A stretch of DNA of 64,000 bases from contig NZ_AP022595.1 of the NCBI RefSeq assembly GCF_010731875.1, positions 1,550,001 to 1,614,000 of the forward strand. The letters run 5' to 3'. The notes beneath the pieces are model-generated. The model was not told the DNA's origin. It saw nothing but the letters and a program-made list of their open reading frames with translations, and searched no databases. The translations under genes were made by a program, and so were the position numbers. The stretch is from Mycolicibacterium sarraceniae (lineage in GTDB: Bacteria > Actinomycetota > Actinomycetes > Mycobacteriales > Mycobacteriaceae). This document shows, in pieces, positions 27,054 to 35,580 of the stretch (positions within the stretch are counted from its first letter, which is position 1; the number at the start of each line of letters is the position of its first letter).

Positions 27054-27992
27054 GTGCCGACGAAGCTCATCACCGCAGTCACGCGCCGCAGGATCTTCGA
27101 CACCATCACCCTGTCGAAGGTGTTGTGGGAGGGAAGGTTGGAAGAGCCCGACTTCTTGGCGCGCATTTACGACTTGGACGCTCTGCCGAGCACCGATTCG
27201 AGGTACAAGTCCGCTGTTGGTGATATCCGACAGCATCGCATCAATAACCCTGAAGACTGGCCCGACGACTGGGTGTTCGCCGATAGCCGCTTCGGGTTGC
27301 AGCACGGTGACGACGAACTCGTTCTGCGATTCCTCGCAGAGATGCTGCACCCGCTGGTGCGACCCGATGAAGAGGAGGCTGGCAGACTTCTCAACTTGTT
27401 CAACGAAGCCCTCGCCAGAGACGGGTACGAGCTATACCCAGCTGACTGGATCAGTGGCCATGCCGTCTACGGATGGTGCCGTCGCGACTCCTTTCACGGC
27501 GCAAGCCCGGACCTTCGGCTCAGCGAACGAGAACTCCTGACCGACCCGGTCGTGCTGGAAGAGCACCTTGTACGCATCCGTGACAATCTCAGCTCAGATC
27601 CAGCCGCTGCGATCTCGTCGTCAAAGAACCTAGTCGAGAGCTTGTTCAGGATCATTCTCGACCACTCTGGTGTGACGTACGGGCAGCGGGACGACATTCC
27701 TCAGCTCTATCGGTACGTCGCCGATCTGCTTGAGCTGAAGGCAGATTCGGTTCCGCAGAGTGCCAAAGGAAGTGAGTCTGCGCAACAGATCTTGCGCACG
27801 CTTGTTACCACAATCCAGTCGTTGGCGGAGCTGCGCAACGAGCTAGGAATCGGCCATGGGCAGTCCAAGCGGAGTGTGGCGCTTGCGAGGCACGCGCGAT
27901 TGGCGCTCAATGCAACAGTCACCGTCGCAGAGTTTGTTCTCGATACTTGGCACGCGCGGGTAGTCGCTGGGCGTCTCAAACCTCTGGACTGA
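27054..27992 (+). CDS. AbiJ-like abortive-infection protein with C-terminal HEPN (Abi_C) domain
   Basis: 312 residues. The N-terminal part (to about residue 150) resembles an AbiJ N-terminal domain (RRRIFDTITLSKVLWEGRL, EMLHPLVRPD). The C-terminal part is an Abi_C/HEPN domain: AISSSKNLVESLFRIILD, then LAELRNELGIGHG with the R-N-x5-H motif (Arg about 260). Proteins of this kind halt infected cells, presumably by RNA cleavage. GTG 27054 follows GAAGG; an upstream TTG lies inside the GAGGAG site. It sits just outside the right island repeat and adds a second HEPN gene to the locus. Confidence 0.75.
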   Translation: MPTKLITAVTRRRIFDTITLSKVLWEGRLEEPDFLARIYDLDALPSTDSRYKSAVGDIRQHRINNPEDWPDDWVFADSRFGLQHGDDELVLRFLAEMLHPLVRPDEEEAGRLLNLFNEALARDGYELYPADWISGHAVYGWCRRDSFHGASPDLRLSERELLTDPVVLEEHLVRIRDNLSSDPAAAISSSKNLVESLFRIILDHSGVTYGQRDDIPQLYRYVADLLELKADSVPQSAKGSESAQQILRTLVTTIQSLAELRNELGIGHGQSKRSVALARHARLALNATVTVAEFVLDTWHARVVAGRLKPLD

Positions 27993-28317
27993 GCGTCTTT
28001 TATCGGGTCAGCAGCTCCCGATGCACGAACTCTCGGATGGGGCCAGTAGTCATAGGGCCACAGTTCAAGGGTGCGCCATCTCATATGACGCAAGCAGTCA
28101 GCTTTGCGAAGGTGGGTTGTTGGCCTGGTTTTGCGGCGGATTCGCCGGCTGAGGACGCGAAGGGGGCGGGTTGCGAAGACCCTGCGGACGGGTCAGCTCC
28201 GAGGAACTCTTGCCGGGTGTGTACCCGCCGTATCGCTCTTCGCGATTGCCGGTGCTGGGGCGTGGCTGACCAGTCTGACGCTGCGATCGCTCGGTCACTA
28301 CGGCCTCTCCCTGCCTA
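27993..28317. other. Stretch without a supportable gene
   Basis: Only short overlapping frames with no ribosome-binding sites or recognisable motifs are present. I see no repeat or RNA gene here. Confidence 0.5.
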
Positions 28318-28676
28318 TTACAGTGCTTCGAACTCAGCGTACGCCACCTCTGACCAGCTAATAAGTACCGCGACGCCTCTCGGAACGGTGTCATCGTTCT
28401 CGTCGATCTCAAGAGACCCGTCGTCTCTCATTGCGAAGGTTTCTCGTAGATAGAGATCCTGGGCGTGAGGGAAGGCCGAGGCGTAGCTGTCGGGCAGGAT
28501 GGAGCCGGCGTCCCCCGTGGCCCATTCACCGACAATGAGTGTTCCGTCCTTCAGCGTCAGGCGCAGAAGGCCGCCAAGACTTGATCGGCATACCGGGATT
28601 CGAGCTTTGCGACCTTGTGCATGAGCTCGATGCGAGGGTTATTACCTGGCGTTGACGGGGGCGGGCTCTCGTTCAC
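28318..28676 (-). pseudogene. Small gene downstream of the split resolvase, with a frame break
   Basis: GTG 28676 overlaps the resolvase stop (GTGA) and opens a frame reading VNESPPPSTPGNNPR...AKLESRYADQ that stops after 39 residues. A neighbouring frame then codes convincingly (LTLKDGTLIVGEWATGDAG, ETFAMRDDGSLEIDE, VLISWSEVAYAEF) to a TAA at 28318. Together they look like one gene of about 119 codons broken by a single-base indel near 28560. The product is unknown. Its coupling to the resolvase suggests a passenger or accessory gene of the same element. Confidence 0.5.
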
Positions 28677-28809
28677 GTGGCGCGCCCCTGGCTCAGGTAT
28701 CGGTACGCGGTCGCACGCCCGATGCCGAATGCGGCGGCAAGCTCGTCGACCGGTTCGCCGGTGGCCGCCAGTCGGCACAGCTGTTCCTGGCGGGCGGCGC
28801 TGAGCTTAG

Positions 28810-30464
28810 CCTGAATCCACCGACGGGCGGTGGCGTTAGCCGAGTGTCGGAATGAAGAAAGTGCCCTCTGAACTGGGATGATTGGTGTTCTCAAGCAGCA
28901 ATCGGGTCCAGTTCGGAAAGGCACTTCGAGTGCAAGTTTCGCATAGGTTCGCCGCGGAGTCAGCGGTGTTCGACGATGACAATCTCGTGTCGTGCGCCGG
29001 ACTTGTGCCGGTCATGACGTTGGCCGAGCAGACCGGGCTGGGCAGGTTGTTTGATGAGAAGGTCCGCATCATGGCGCCCCGGATCACGTCCGGGTCGGCG
29101 AACCCCGCCCCGAAACTGGCCACCGTGGTGGCGGGCATGTGCGCGGGCGCGGACTGCATCGACGACCTCGACGTGGTCCGGTCGGGCGGTATGAAGACCC
29201 TCTTCGGCGGGGTGTACGCACCGTCGACGGTCGGAACGTTGTTGCGGGAGTTCACCTTCGGGCACGCCCGCCAGTTGGAATCGGTGCTACGCGAGCACCT
29301 GGTGGCATTGTGTCAGCGGGTCGAGTTGCTACCCGGCGCCGATCAGCAGGTGTTCATCGACATCGACTCGCTGCTACGCCCGGTCTACGGGCACGCCAAA
29401 CAAGGCGCCTCCTACGGGCACACCAAGATCGCCGGCAAGCAGATCCTGCGCAAGGGACTGTCCCCGCTGGCCACCACGATCAGCACCGCGGGTGCTGCGC
29501 CGGTGATCGCCGGGATGCGGCTCCGCGCCGGGCGGGCCAACTCCAGTAAGGGGGCCGGGCGGATGGTCGCCCAGGCGATCGGCACCGCCCGCGCCGCGGG
29601 AGCCAGCGGGCAGATTCTGGTGCGCGGGGATTCGGCCTACGGCTCGCGCGCGGTGATTACCGCCTGCGTGCGCCATGGTGCGCGGTTCTCGATGGTGATG
29701 ACCCGCAATCCCGCCATCGAACGCGCGCTCGCCGGGATCGACGAGACGGCGTGGACGCCAGTGCGTTATCCCGGCGCCGTCCAAGACCCCGACACCGGTA
29801 CCTGGATCTCTGATGCCGAGGTCGCCGAAATCGACTACACCGCCTTCGCATCCACCCCGATCGCATCACGGCCCGATTGGTGGTCCGCCGCGTCAAGGAC
29901 GCCCGTTTCCGTGACACGCTGTTCCCGGTGTGGCGGTATCACCCGTTTTCACCAACACCGACCTGCCCGTCGATCAGGCCGACATCACCCACCGCCAGCA
30001 CGCGATCATCGAGACCGTATTCGCCGATCTCATCGACGGACCGCTGGCGCATCTGCCCTCGGGCCGGTTCGGCGCGAACTCGGCCTGGATCTTGTGCTCG
30101 GCGATTGCCCACAACCTGCTGCGCGCGGCCGGTGTCCTAGCCGGAGAGCGGCACACCCGAGCACGCGGATCGACACTGCGACGCACCATCGTCAATGTTC
30201 CCGCCCGACTGGCCCGTCCCCAGCGCCGCCCGATCCTGCACCTACCCTCCCACTGGCCGTGGTCCAGGTCCTGGCTTGCACTGTGGCACAACACCATCGG
30301 ACACAGCCCACCACTACCTGCGACAACCTGACCAACCGCCGAAAGGCCCGACCGGAACACACAGGAAAAGCTGGACAGACCAGCAACTACCTCACGCCCA
30401 CACCCGGAAGACCGACGCCAACGAAGATCAACCCTACTCACCACCACCCGTCGGTGGATTCAGG
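28810..30464 (+). mobile_element. IS1380-family insertion sequence, copy 1
   Basis: 1655 bp with inverted ends: the left end reads CCTGAATCCACCGACGGG and the right end is its complement. The target duplication is CTTAG (28805-28809 and 30465-30469), a 5-bp duplication typical of some IS1380 relatives. It is inserted in the resolvase gene. A nearly identical copy lies at 47227-48884. Confidence 0.93.
28930..30331 (+). pseudogene. IS1380-family transposase, copy 1, two frameshifts
   Basis: A transposase of about 466 residues if repaired. GTG 28930 (VQVSHRFAAESAVFDDD) is the likely start. The first two-thirds, including the DDE-region motif QILVRGDSAYGS, is open. Compared with copy 2, one C is missing near 29857 (CCCC versus CCCCC) and one base near 29944 (TTTTC versus TTTCTC). 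The C-terminal part (HAIIETVFADLIDGPLAH, containing the catalytic-helix Glu) continues in another frame to 30331. Confidence 0.9.
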
Positions 30465-30915
30465 CTTAGGTGGCTTGGTGGCTGGCAGGCTGCGCGAGCG
30501 GCGGGCTTCACGGGATGCGGCGCGGCGTTCACGGCCGAGTTCGAGTTCCAGTTCAGCCAGGGTGGCCATGATGGCTGCGACGGCACGGCCGGTGGGGGTG
30601 GCGGTGTCGATCCCCTCGCGGAGGGCGCGCAGCACGATTTCTCGCTTGTCGAGGTCGGCGATCGTGCGAGTGACTTCGGCAGCGGAGCGCCCGAGGCGGT
30701 CAATGGCGGCCACCACAACGGTGTCGCCGGTCCGGGCGTATTCGAGCAGCGCAGCGAGACCGGGGCGGGCGGTGCCGACCGCGCCAGAGAGTTCGTCGGT
30801 GAAAACTCGCTCGTCGTCGACGCCGGCGGCTGCGAGGGCGGCTTGTTGGGCGGTGAGGTCCTGGCCGGTAGTACTGATCCGGGCGTAGCCGAGGGTGGCT
30901 GTCATTCGTCGAATG

Positions 30916-30974
30916 TCTCACCTGGCAGTGACAAGGCAGATGCGAGACACGCGGTGTGAGACGAGATATGAGAC
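30916..30974 (+). promoter_or_regulatory. Candidate resolvase-binding site (res) upstream of the split resolvase
   Basis: TCTCA (30916-30920), 23 bases, GAGAC (30944-30948), 9 bases, GAGAC (30958-30962), then a further GAGAC at 30970-30974. The same spacing occurs upstream of the truncated resolvase at 38341-38387. In both cases the first box starts 11 bases before the start codon. Confidence 0.6.
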
Positions 30975-31099
30975 AACGCCACCTGGGCCGATGCGACTGG
31001 GGAGGCTTCTCCTGAGCCTGTCTCTTTTCTCTACATGCGAGACGGGCGGCAGTCTTGTAGGAATCGAACAACTCGCCCGCGGCGCCGCCGACTGAGGGT

Positions 31100-31846
31100 C
31101 TAGGACCGCAGGATGTCGGCGGGTGACGCGGTCGTGACGAAAGCTTGCGCGGCCAAGGCGAGATCGTCGTCGGCAGTGACCAGCGCGTCGGCCTGCAGTT
31201 GCGTGAGTGCGATGTATTCCGCCTGGTACGTGTTTGGCAAGTTCAGCTTGGCCGCGATCTGCCAGGCGTGGTCCTGCATCGATCGGTCGCCGAGGAGCCG
31301 TATCCGCAACCCGCAGATATCGTCGAGAATCTTCCGGCCCGTTCGTTTGTCGATATCGCCGCGGCGCACCGATTCATACACCAGGGCCAAGACTTGCGAG
31401 CGCAACAGCGTCGGAGCCGTCAAGCTGTGCTGCGGTGGAATGGTCACACCGCCAACGACAAGGTCGATGGCCACCTGCGCATCGATCACGAACGTGGTCA
31501 TCGCCGTACCTTCGCATGGACTACTGACGTCGTGGCTGCCGACGTGCAGGCCTACCCGAACGGCATCGCCGTCGTCGATGCCTTCGGGGCGCCGCAGAGC
31601 CACTTTCAGCGGCACCAAATACACGCCGTCTTTCGGGATCAGTGATGTGGTCACCTCGGTGGCTCCGATGCGTACCTGCGCCGGAATGACTCCCCAGCCG
31701 TAGGTCAGCTCGCTGTGGTGCGCGTGCAGGAAGTCGTTGACCTGCGGGGGTGTGGCGACGAAGAAGTACGGTGCAGGGCCGCGCCACTGGAACACCTCGG
31801 CCTCAAACGCCCAGTCCACGGCCTCAGGGTAAGGCTGTGAGGACAC
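31100..31846 (-). CDS. DUF1905 domain fused to a PIN-domain nuclease
   Basis: 248 codons in one frame from GTG 31846. Residues about 12-105 match DUF1905 (FEAEVFQWRGPAPYFF, TYGWGVIPAQVRIG, TTSLIPKDG). From Met 116 (ATG 31501) a PIN domain follows: FVIDAQVAIDLV with the first acidic residue, QAEYIALTQLQADALVTADDDL with the later ones. PIN nucleases of VapC type usually pair with a small antitoxin gene, and none is seen. ATG 31501 has its own GAAGG site, so two proteins may be made. Whether the join is ancient or a lost stop codon is open. Confidence 0.65.
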   Translation of the reverse strand: MSSQPYPEAVDWAFEAEVFQWRGPAPYFFVATPPQVNDFLHAHHSELTYGWGVIPAQVRIGATEVTTSLIPKDGVYLVPLKVALRRPEGIDDGDAVRVGLHVGSHDVSSPCEGTAMTTFVIDAQVAIDLVVGGVTIPPQHSLTAPTLLRSQVLALVYESVRRGDIDKRTGRKILDDICGLRIRLLGDRSMQDHAWQIAAKLNLPNTYQAEYIALTQLQADALVTADDDLALAAQAFVTTASPADILRS

Positions 31847-31916
31847 CCGCGCACTCGATACCGCGGGTCACCAAGGCGACGGAAAGCGTCGTATGCCTCC
31901 CTTAGAATCCGCTGCC

Positions 31917-32888
31917 ATGACATCCGAGGCCCCGATCGAGTGGCTACGGGACTCCGATCCGGCCCTACGTTGGCAGGTAGAACGCGACGTGTTACACGAA
32001 CCTGCCGAAGTCTGGGAAGCGACACGTGCACGCGTCGCTGCCGAAGGATGGGGTAAGCAGCTTCTCGCACAACAAGATTCGGACGGGCAATGGGCAGGAG
32101 GTGCGTTCTTCCCAGCGGATTACGACTTCGACGGGCCCGAGGCCGAAGGCGACGGCATGCCCTGGACGGCAACAACGTGGACGCTCAATTCACTGCGTGA
32201 GTGGGGCCTCAATCCTGCCGTCCTGCGCGAGCGCTGCACCGCCGACTTGCTCGCTGAGAACAGCCGCTGGGAATACGAGAATCTGCCCTATTGGAGCGGT
32301 GAAGTTGACTGTTGCATCAACGCCTGGACCCTCGCCAACGGTGCCTGGCTTGGCGTCGACGTCACCGGACTCATCGACTGGTTTCTCGAGCACCGACTGC
32401 CCGACGGCGGCTGGAACTGCGACTGGGTCGAAGGCTCCACCCGCTCGTCGTTTCATTCGACGCTCAACTCGCTAAAGGGACTACTCGCCAACGACACTGC
32501 AACCGGGGGTACCGACACCACCCGTGAAGCGCGTCAGGCCGGTTCGGAATATCTGTTGCAGCGCAACCTTTGGCGTCGGCTCTCGACCGGTGAACGGGTC
32601 GGCCCCTGGGTGGACCGATTCGCCTACCCCTTCCGCTGGACCTACAGCGCTCTCAACGCCGCAGATCACTTCCGCGAGGCCGCACTGTTCGATGGCGTCA
32701 AGCCGGACTCTCGTATGAGCGAGGCCATCGAAATGATCAGAGCTGCCAGGCAACCCGACGGCACCTGGCTACAGGCGGGGCGCCAGCCTGGACGAGTGTG
32801 GTTCGAAACAGATGCACCTCCAGGTGCACCATCGAAGTGGCTGACCCTGATTGGAACAAGAGTGCTCGACTGGTGGGACAACGCATAA
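31917..32888 (+). CDS. Squalene cyclase/terpene-cyclase-like alpha-alpha barrel protein
   Basis: 323 residues from ATG 31917. It has repeated helix-hairpin units rich in Trp, Gly and Asp (QQDSDGQWAGG, EHRLPDGGWNCDW, AARQPDGTWL), resembling the QW-type repeats of squalene-hopene cyclases and prenyltransferase subunits. It is about half the length of a true squalene-hopene cyclase and lacks an obvious DxDD acid motif, so cyclase activity is doubtful. It stands alone, divergent from the DUF1905-PIN gene and 71 bases from it. Confidence 0.6.
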   Translation: MTSEAPIEWLRDSDPALRWQVERDVLHEPAEVWEATRARVAAEGWGKQLLAQQDSDGQWAGGAFFPADYDFDGPEAEGDGMPWTATTWTLNSLREWGLNPAVLRERCTADLLAENSRWEYENLPYWSGEVDCCINAWTLANGAWLGVDVTGLIDWFLEHRLPDGGWNCDWVEGSTRSSFHSTLNSLKGLLANDTATGGTDTTREARQAGSEYLLQRNLWRRLSTGERVGPWVDRFAYPFRWTYSALNAADHFREAALFDGVKPDSRMSEAIEMIRAARQPDGTWLQAGRQPGRVWFETDAPPGAPSKWLTLIGTRVLDWWDNA

Positions 32889-32941
32889 GCGCAAACGTGA
32901 CTGCTGCACCAACTTGGTCACCCCTGGGCCGGCCCGAACCT

Positions 32942-33093
32942 GAGACAGAATCTGAGTCGTCTCGAATCTCTAGAAACGAGACACTGATTTTGGGCGTCAA
33001 TCAGGGAGCCGTTTGTTCGCGAATCTCGACGACGGTCCTCTTTGATGTCTGGTGATGTTCGTGAAGGCTGACGTCTCCCCGTGATGGTGTCTC
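32942..33093. repeat. Cluster of GAGAC/GTCTC boxes
   Basis: GAGAC at 32942-32946 and 32978-32982; GTCTC at 32959-32963, 33073-33077 and 33089-33093. These are the same 5-base boxes found in the two resolvase upstream sites, here without an adjacent resolvase gene. They may be remnants of recombination sites. Confidence 0.35.
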
Positions 33094-33394
33094 ATTCGGC
33101 TCGCTTGTCGAACTGAGCGCGGATCGCTTCAGCGGCTTCGGGATTGTCTTCGGCGAGCTGTTGTAGATACGCGACGACGTCGCCGACGGTGCGCAGGCTT
33201 GCGAGGTCTTCGTCGGGGATCTTCACTCCGTATTTGTCCTCGGTCTGGACGGCGATCTCGACCATTGATAGCGAGTCGATGTCCAGGTCGTCGACGAAGG
33301 ATTTTTCGATGGTGACTTCGGCTGGTTCGATGCCGGTGACTTCTTCGATGATTTCGGCGATGCCGGCGATGAGTTCTTCTTGGGTGATGGCCAC
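33092..33394 (-). CDS. Acyl carrier protein, AcpM-like
   Basis: 100 residues from GTG 33394, with AAAGGA upstream. It closely resembles mycobacterial AcpM: ITQEELIAGIAEIIEEVTG, then DDLDIDSLSMVEIA with the serine that receives 4'-phosphopantetheine, then DKYGVKIPDEDL. AcpM carries growing meromycolate chains in the FAS-II system. This copy is shorter at the C-terminus and lies in accessory DNA beside an FAD oxygenase, so it is probably a paralogue serving that enzyme. Confidence 0.9.
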   Translation of the reverse strand: MAITQEELIAGIAEIIEEVTGIEPAEVTIEKSFVDDLDIDSLSMVEIAVQTEDKYGVKIPDEDLASLRTVGDVVAYLQQLAEDNPEAAEAIRAQFDKRAE

Positions 33395-33420
33395 GGGGGT
33401 CCTTTCGGTTGGTTGGCGGG

Positions 33421-34797
33421 TCAGTGGTGGTAGGCGGGGGCTCCACGACGTCCGGTGAGGCTGCTCCTGATGTGGTGCGCTGCGACGTGTGTGAGGAAGC
33501 CGGGTGCGACGAGGCATTGAGGTGGGTCGATGAAGTTGGCGACGCGCATGAGGCGTTCGGTGACGACCATGTCGTCGGTCGCGGCTTCGAGGATTTTGCG
33601 GCGGGTCCATGCGATCGCGCGGCCGGAGAGCGGCGAAGAGGATGTGTTGTCACGGCCGGATGGCGGTTGTGCGTTTGAGGCCCAGACGGGTTTGGTGATC
33701 CCAGCGATCGCTGCGTAGAAGGCTTGCGGGTCAATCTGATTGGTGCGACGTATTTGATCCCGCAGTGTGGTGGCGTGCAGGGTGGCCATCGTCATGCCTT
33801 GACCGTTGATGGGGTCCAGGCTGCAAAGTGCGTCGCCGAGAACAAGAAGACCTTCCGGGAGGTGTGCCAGCCGGTCGTAGCGCCGCCACGTTCCTCCGGG
33901 ATAGCGGTATGCCTGCACCTCGGTCACGGGGTTCGCACCGTGAAGGGCCGGTCGGATGTGTGGCGGGATGAAGTCCTGTGCAAGGGTCAGCATGTCGGCG
34001 AAATCGGCTGGCGTATGGGTGAGGTCGCCAGCTCGGCCAGCAATCGTCAACGTCCATGTGTTGTCCTCGCATGCCATGAGGCCGCCGCGCTGGGCCTTGC
34101 CCTCGGGCAGGACGAGTACGAGACGTTCCAGAAAATTGTCCTGGTCCGGGATCTCGATCTGCTGGCTGTAGTAGAGACCGTCGGCGGTGAAGGTCCGCTC
34201 GGCGGGGCGTGGGAAGCCGAGCCGATCCAAGAGCAGCGGTGTGCGGGTGGCGCGGCCGGTGGCGTCGACCACCAGATCCGCGCAAAGCGTGTCGAAGCTG
34301 GTCGAGTCGCGGGCGCTGACGGTGACACCGGTGATGCGGTGTGGTTGGGAGCTGACGAGTTCGCCGACGTCGTGACCGTCGAGGAACGCGACGTTCGACA
34401 GGGCCTGGACGCGTCGTCGAAGGTGGAACTCCAGAAACGGTCGGCTGGCCAGGTAAGTGGTTAAGGCCGCGGGGTCCGCGGCCGAGTCGGTCCGGTTGAA
34501 GGTGTAGCGGCCGATGCGGCTGTAGATCCTGCGCATGTCGGGGTCGTCGAGGACCAGCGCACCCGCCTCAACGAGTTCGGCAAGAAACCCGGGGTGGAGT
34601 TCCTCCATGATCTGGGAGCCGCGGCTGAGCAGGCTGTGCAAATGGCGCCCCTGCGGCACTCCTCGTCGATCAACGGGGTTGTCGGGCAACTGGTCTCGCT
34701 CCACCACCGTCACTAGTGCGTAGTGCTCGGCGAGCACCGTGGCGGCGATGAGACCGGCGATGCCCGCGCCGAGGACCACGGCGTGATCGTCGTTCAA
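33421..34797 (-). CDS. FAD-dependent oxidoreductase/monooxygenase
   Basis: 458 residues from the start at 34797. The N-terminal Rossmann motif (AVVLGAGIAGLIAA), an internal ATG-type motif (DLVVDATGRATRTP) and the FAD-binding GD motif (LVLGDALCSLDPINGQG) mark the flavoprotein monooxygenase/geranylgeranyl-reductase superfamily. It ends 26 bases before the acyl carrier protein gene, suggesting an operon in which a carrier-bound acyl chain may be the substrate (inference). A TetR gene is divergent 72 bases upstream. Confidence 0.85.
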   Translation of the reverse strand: MNDDHAVVLGAGIAGLIAATVLAEHYALVTVVERDQLPDNPVDRRGVPQGRHLHSLLSRGSQIMEELHPGFLAELVEAGALVLDDPDMRRIYSRIGRYTFNRTDSAADPAALTTYLASRPFLEFHLRRRVQALSNVAFLDGHDVGELVSSQPHRITGVTVSARDSTSFDTLCADLVVDATGRATRTPLLLDRLGFPRPAERTFTADGLYYSQQIEIPDQDNFLERLVLVLPEGKAQRGGLMACEDNTWTLTIAGRAGDLTHTPADFADMLTLAQDFIPPHIRPALHGANPVTEVQAYRYPGGTWRRYDRLAHLPEGLLVLGDALCSLDPINGQGMTMATLHATTLRDQIRRTNQIDPQAFYAAIAGITKPVWASNAQPPSGRDNTSSSPLSGRAIAWTRRKILEAATDDMVVTERLMRVANFIDPPQCLVAPGFLTHVAAHHIRSSLTGRRGAPAYHH

Positions 34798-34869
34798 GTC
34801 AGCTCCTCGGATCGGGTTATCGACGTTCCGTCGTTGACATACTCACAGTCGGTATACGACCGTAGGTCG

Positions 34870-35508
34870 ATGAGTATGATCGGGATGGTGAGCGACGTCA
34901 AGATCAGTCGGCGTGAGCGGTATGCCGCGCAAACATGTGAAGCCGTCCTCGGTTCCGCGAAGACGTTGTTCGTATCGAAGGGGTTCGACGCGACCTCCGT
35001 GGACGAGATCGCGGACCTCGCGCAGGCGAGCAAAGGCGCGGTCTACCACCACTTTCGCGATAAGCAGGCGATCTTTGCCGAGCTTTTCCGTGCCAGCCAG
35101 GAAGCGGTGACAGCCAAGGTCATCGAGGCGATGCCGAGCGCGACCGAAGAACCGTGGACAAAAGTGCAGGCCGCGGTTCGTCTATTCCTGCACGGCTACG
35201 TCGCTGACCAAGATGCCCGCGCCCTCCTTCGGCAGGTGGTCAGCGTCCTCGGGTGGAACCGCGTACGTGAACTCAACGAACAACAGACGCTGCCCTTCCT
35301 GCGAGCGACCCTGGAGGGCTTCATCGCCAACGGCTACGTCCGCCCAGTGCCCATCGAGGCCACAGTCGAACTCTTCTTCAGCATGTTCTACAACGCAGTT
35401 CTGTTCATCACCGACGCTGACGACCCGGACACAGCGTCCGATGAGGTCGAGACGGTTATTTTGTTGGCACTCGAAGGACTCCGACCCATGGCGAAGGCGT
35501 CCGCGTAG
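34870..35508 (+). CDS. TetR-family transcriptional regulator
   Basis: About 212 residues. The N-terminal helix-turn-helix is clear (VLGSAKTLFVSKGFDATSVDEIADLAQASKGAVYHHF), split here by no gap, and is followed by a helical ligand-binding domain. ATG 34870, 34876 and 34885 are all possible starts. It is divergent from the FAD oxygenase/acyl carrier operon; the intergenic DNA contains GTCG-GTATA-CGAC near 34848, a short inverted repeat that may be part of its operator. The likely role is repression of that operon. Confidence 0.88.
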   Translation: MSMIGMVSDVKISRRERYAAQTCEAVLGSAKTLFVSKGFDATSVDEIADLAQASKGAVYHHFRDKQAIFAELFRASQEAVTAKVIEAMPSATEEPWTKVQAAVRLFLHGYVADQDARALLRQVVSVLGWNRVRELNEQQTLPFLRATLEGFIANGYVRPVPIEATVELFFSMFYNAVLFITDADDPDTASDEVETVILLALEGLRPMAKASA

Positions 35509-35580
35509 ATCTCCAGCTGCACAGAAGTCGAGGCGCAGCTTGCACCCCTTCGATACGGCACGACACGGCAAGGGATTGCG

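Larger units (their letters stand above)
28673..30905 (-). pseudogene. Serine resolvase gene split by an IS1380-type element
   Basis: The N-terminal catalytic domain starts at ATG 30905 (LGYARISTTGQDL with the serine nucleophile; DRLGRSAAEVTRTI) and runs to 30465. The C-terminal helix-turn-helix (EPVDELAAAFGIGRATAYRYL) lies on the far side of the IS, from 28809 to the stop at 28673. Removing the IS and one CTTAG duplication restores one frame of about 190 residues. It belongs to the Tn3-type resolvase/invertase family. A conserved site lies 10 bases upstream of its start. Confidence 0.9.
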
